The notes under the pieces were generated by a model. The model did not search any database. It had not been told where the DNA came from and worked only from the letters and a program-made list of their open reading frames with translations. A DNA stretch of 64,000 bases from Sutcliffiella tianshenii (GTDB taxonomy: Bacteria; Bacillota; Bacilli; Bacillales; Bacillaceae_I): NCBI RefSeq assembly GCF_016908565.1, contig NZ_JAFBED010000001.1, positions 62,001 through 126,000 of the forward strand. Direction: 5' to 3'. The stretch's first letter is position 1; each line of letters starts with the position of its first letter. Position numbers and translations under genes: made by a program. Below, piece after piece: positions 63,094 through 64,000 of this stretch.

Positions 63094-64000
63094 TTAACTA
63101 GATTTAATTTGCGGAGTTTCAGAATATGTTCTTTCTATTTCTTCAAAAACCATGATATCTTTAATTAGATTTCCTATTAATTTTTTCACATTCACACTGT
63201 TACTTTCCGTTTTTATTTTTTTAAAATAGTACATTTTAATATATTCTAAGTAAAATAATTTGCGATACAATTCTCTTTTCTGAAAAGCAGGGTGAAATTC
63301 TTGGATACTTATCTTATTGTTAAAAGAGATAATAATATTATTTAAATGGCTAATAAACTCCCTATAATTATTTTTTTCATTCCCAAAAAGGTTGTGAAAT
63401 AAAGAATAAAATAAATCAAAATAAATTGACCTCTCATCTAGTGTATCCCAATCAATAATTTTAATCCCCTTTTCATCAATTAATATATTCCAAGCATGTA
63501 AATCTCCATGCGAAAATGAAAGAAATACAAATTCAGCATCTTTCAAAGAAATAATTTCATTAATTCTTCTTTCAAGATAAGTGTTAACAAATTCAAGATC
63601 TTTTACTTCGTTTTCTATTTTTATAAACCTACTTAAATTTACATTTTGTTTTATACCATCTAAATAATCTTGTAATAAGATTTTTTTTGAAGGAAAAATG
63701 TTGATATTTCTTATTAATAAAGGCAAAATATAATAATAATAATAAGTCGTTACAGGATAAAACCGTTCCGCCTTTTTATAATTATAATACTTTTCGTATA
63801 TATTTTTTTCGGTATGATTTACTTTAATAATTTTTGGAGAAATTTTATATTTCTCTATAGATTCCAGGTCATTTACTATTTTTTTGAAATCCCCTCCAGT
63901 TATCGAATGTTTGTATTGAGTTACAACAGTATCCTTTACCATATTAAAAACTTTCACTCCATTTGTAGTTCTTATCAGTATGTGACCATTAAATTGAGAA
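63094..64000 (-). CDS. Aminoglycoside phosphotransferase-like kinase (5' end outside window)
   Basis: At least 302 residues. The frame stays open to the window edge through HILIRTTNGVKVFNMVKD, which looks like the first beta strands of the kinase fold. The GTG at 63957 is therefore probably not the true start. The catalytic loop is SFSHGDLHAWNILID and the metal-binding loop IKIIDWDTLDERS. The family (APH/choline kinase) phosphorylates small molecules such as aminoglycosides, choline or homoserine. The gene is very AT-rich, unlike the core genes to the left. Substrate unknown. Confidence 0.8.
   Translation of the reverse strand, partial: SQFNGHILIRTTNGVKVFNMVKDTVVTQYKHSITGGDFKKIVNDLESIEKYKISPKIIKVNHTEKNIYEKYYNYKKAERFYPVTTYYYYYILPLLIRNINIFPSKKILLQDYLDGIKQNVNLSRFIKIENEVKDLEFVNTYLERRINEIISLKDAEFVFLSFSHGDLHAWNILIDEKGIKIIDWDTLDERSIYFDLFYSLFHNLFGNEKNNYREFISHLNNIIISFNNKISIQEFHPAFQKRELYRKLFYLEYIKMYYFKKIKTESNSVNVKKLIGNLIKDIMVFEEIERTYSETPQIKSS

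Overview
The window looks like a low-to-moderate GC Bacillaceae chromosome. The evidence is strong AGGAGG-type ribosome binding sites with frequent TTG/GTG starts, the est-rnr-smpB-ssrA block of Bacillus, a sinI-sinR pair, LPxTG and cell-wall-binding-repeat surface proteins, and a tmRNA tag ending in ALAA. Species cannot be fixed from sequence alone. No rRNA, tRNA, CRISPR array or intact insertion sequence was seen.

Region 1 (1-12.7 kb) is mostly carbohydrate metabolism: a truncated secreted protein, a sugar ABC substrate-binding lipoprotein, two Gfo/Idh/MocA dehydrogenases, a sugar-phosphate epimerase/isomerase-like TIM barrel, a sulfatase, an esterase and an SDR dehydrogenase. Palindromic LacI-type operators lie before the binding protein and before the esterase. 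An ABC exporter with its DUF1854 partner precedes the epimerase in the same direction. Region 2 (12.8-39.5 kb) encodes three giant exported proteins: a 2200-residue LPxTG multi-domain phosphoesterase, a ~3500-residue subtilisin with five regularly spaced modules, and a 1710-residue bacillopeptidase F-like protease. Between them lie a HupE/UreJ membrane protein and a three-gene ABC system with a His/Glu-rich loop, probably for metal. Region 3 (39.7-46.7 kb) holds a flippase, a glycosyltransferase, tmRNA, SmpB, RNase R and carboxylesterase Est.

Region 4 (46.8-61.7 kb) is the most interesting part: a composite peptide (RiPP) locus read leftwards, with sinI-sinR at its far end. The right half is a paeninodin-type lasso peptide pathway: cyclase, precursor A1, HprK-like kinase, PqqD/RRE protein, leader peptidase, nucleotidyltransferase and ABC exporter. 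Inserted in it are two more small precursor-like genes, A2 and A3, with related leaders but unlike cores, and a GNAT-like gene. The left half has its own precursor-like gene A4, kinase, PqqD protein, SipW-like S26 peptidase, ABC transporter, nucleotidyltransferase and metallophosphoesterase, but no cyclase or B2 protease. Four 16-bp palindromes of the form GTTCT-N6-AGAAC, the geometry of the SinR operator, precede the cyclase, the kinase (two copies) and A4. Two of them lie exactly 8 nt after the -10 box of a TTGACA promoter. This suggests that the locus is repressed by SinR and opened by Spo0A through SinI.

Region 5 (61.8-64 kb) is AT-rich and broken: overlapping hypothetical genes behind a start-less fragment, decayed coding sequence, and a phosphotransferase cut by the window edge. 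secG, which normally neighbours est, is not in the window, so everything from 46.8 kb rightwards may be an accessory island.
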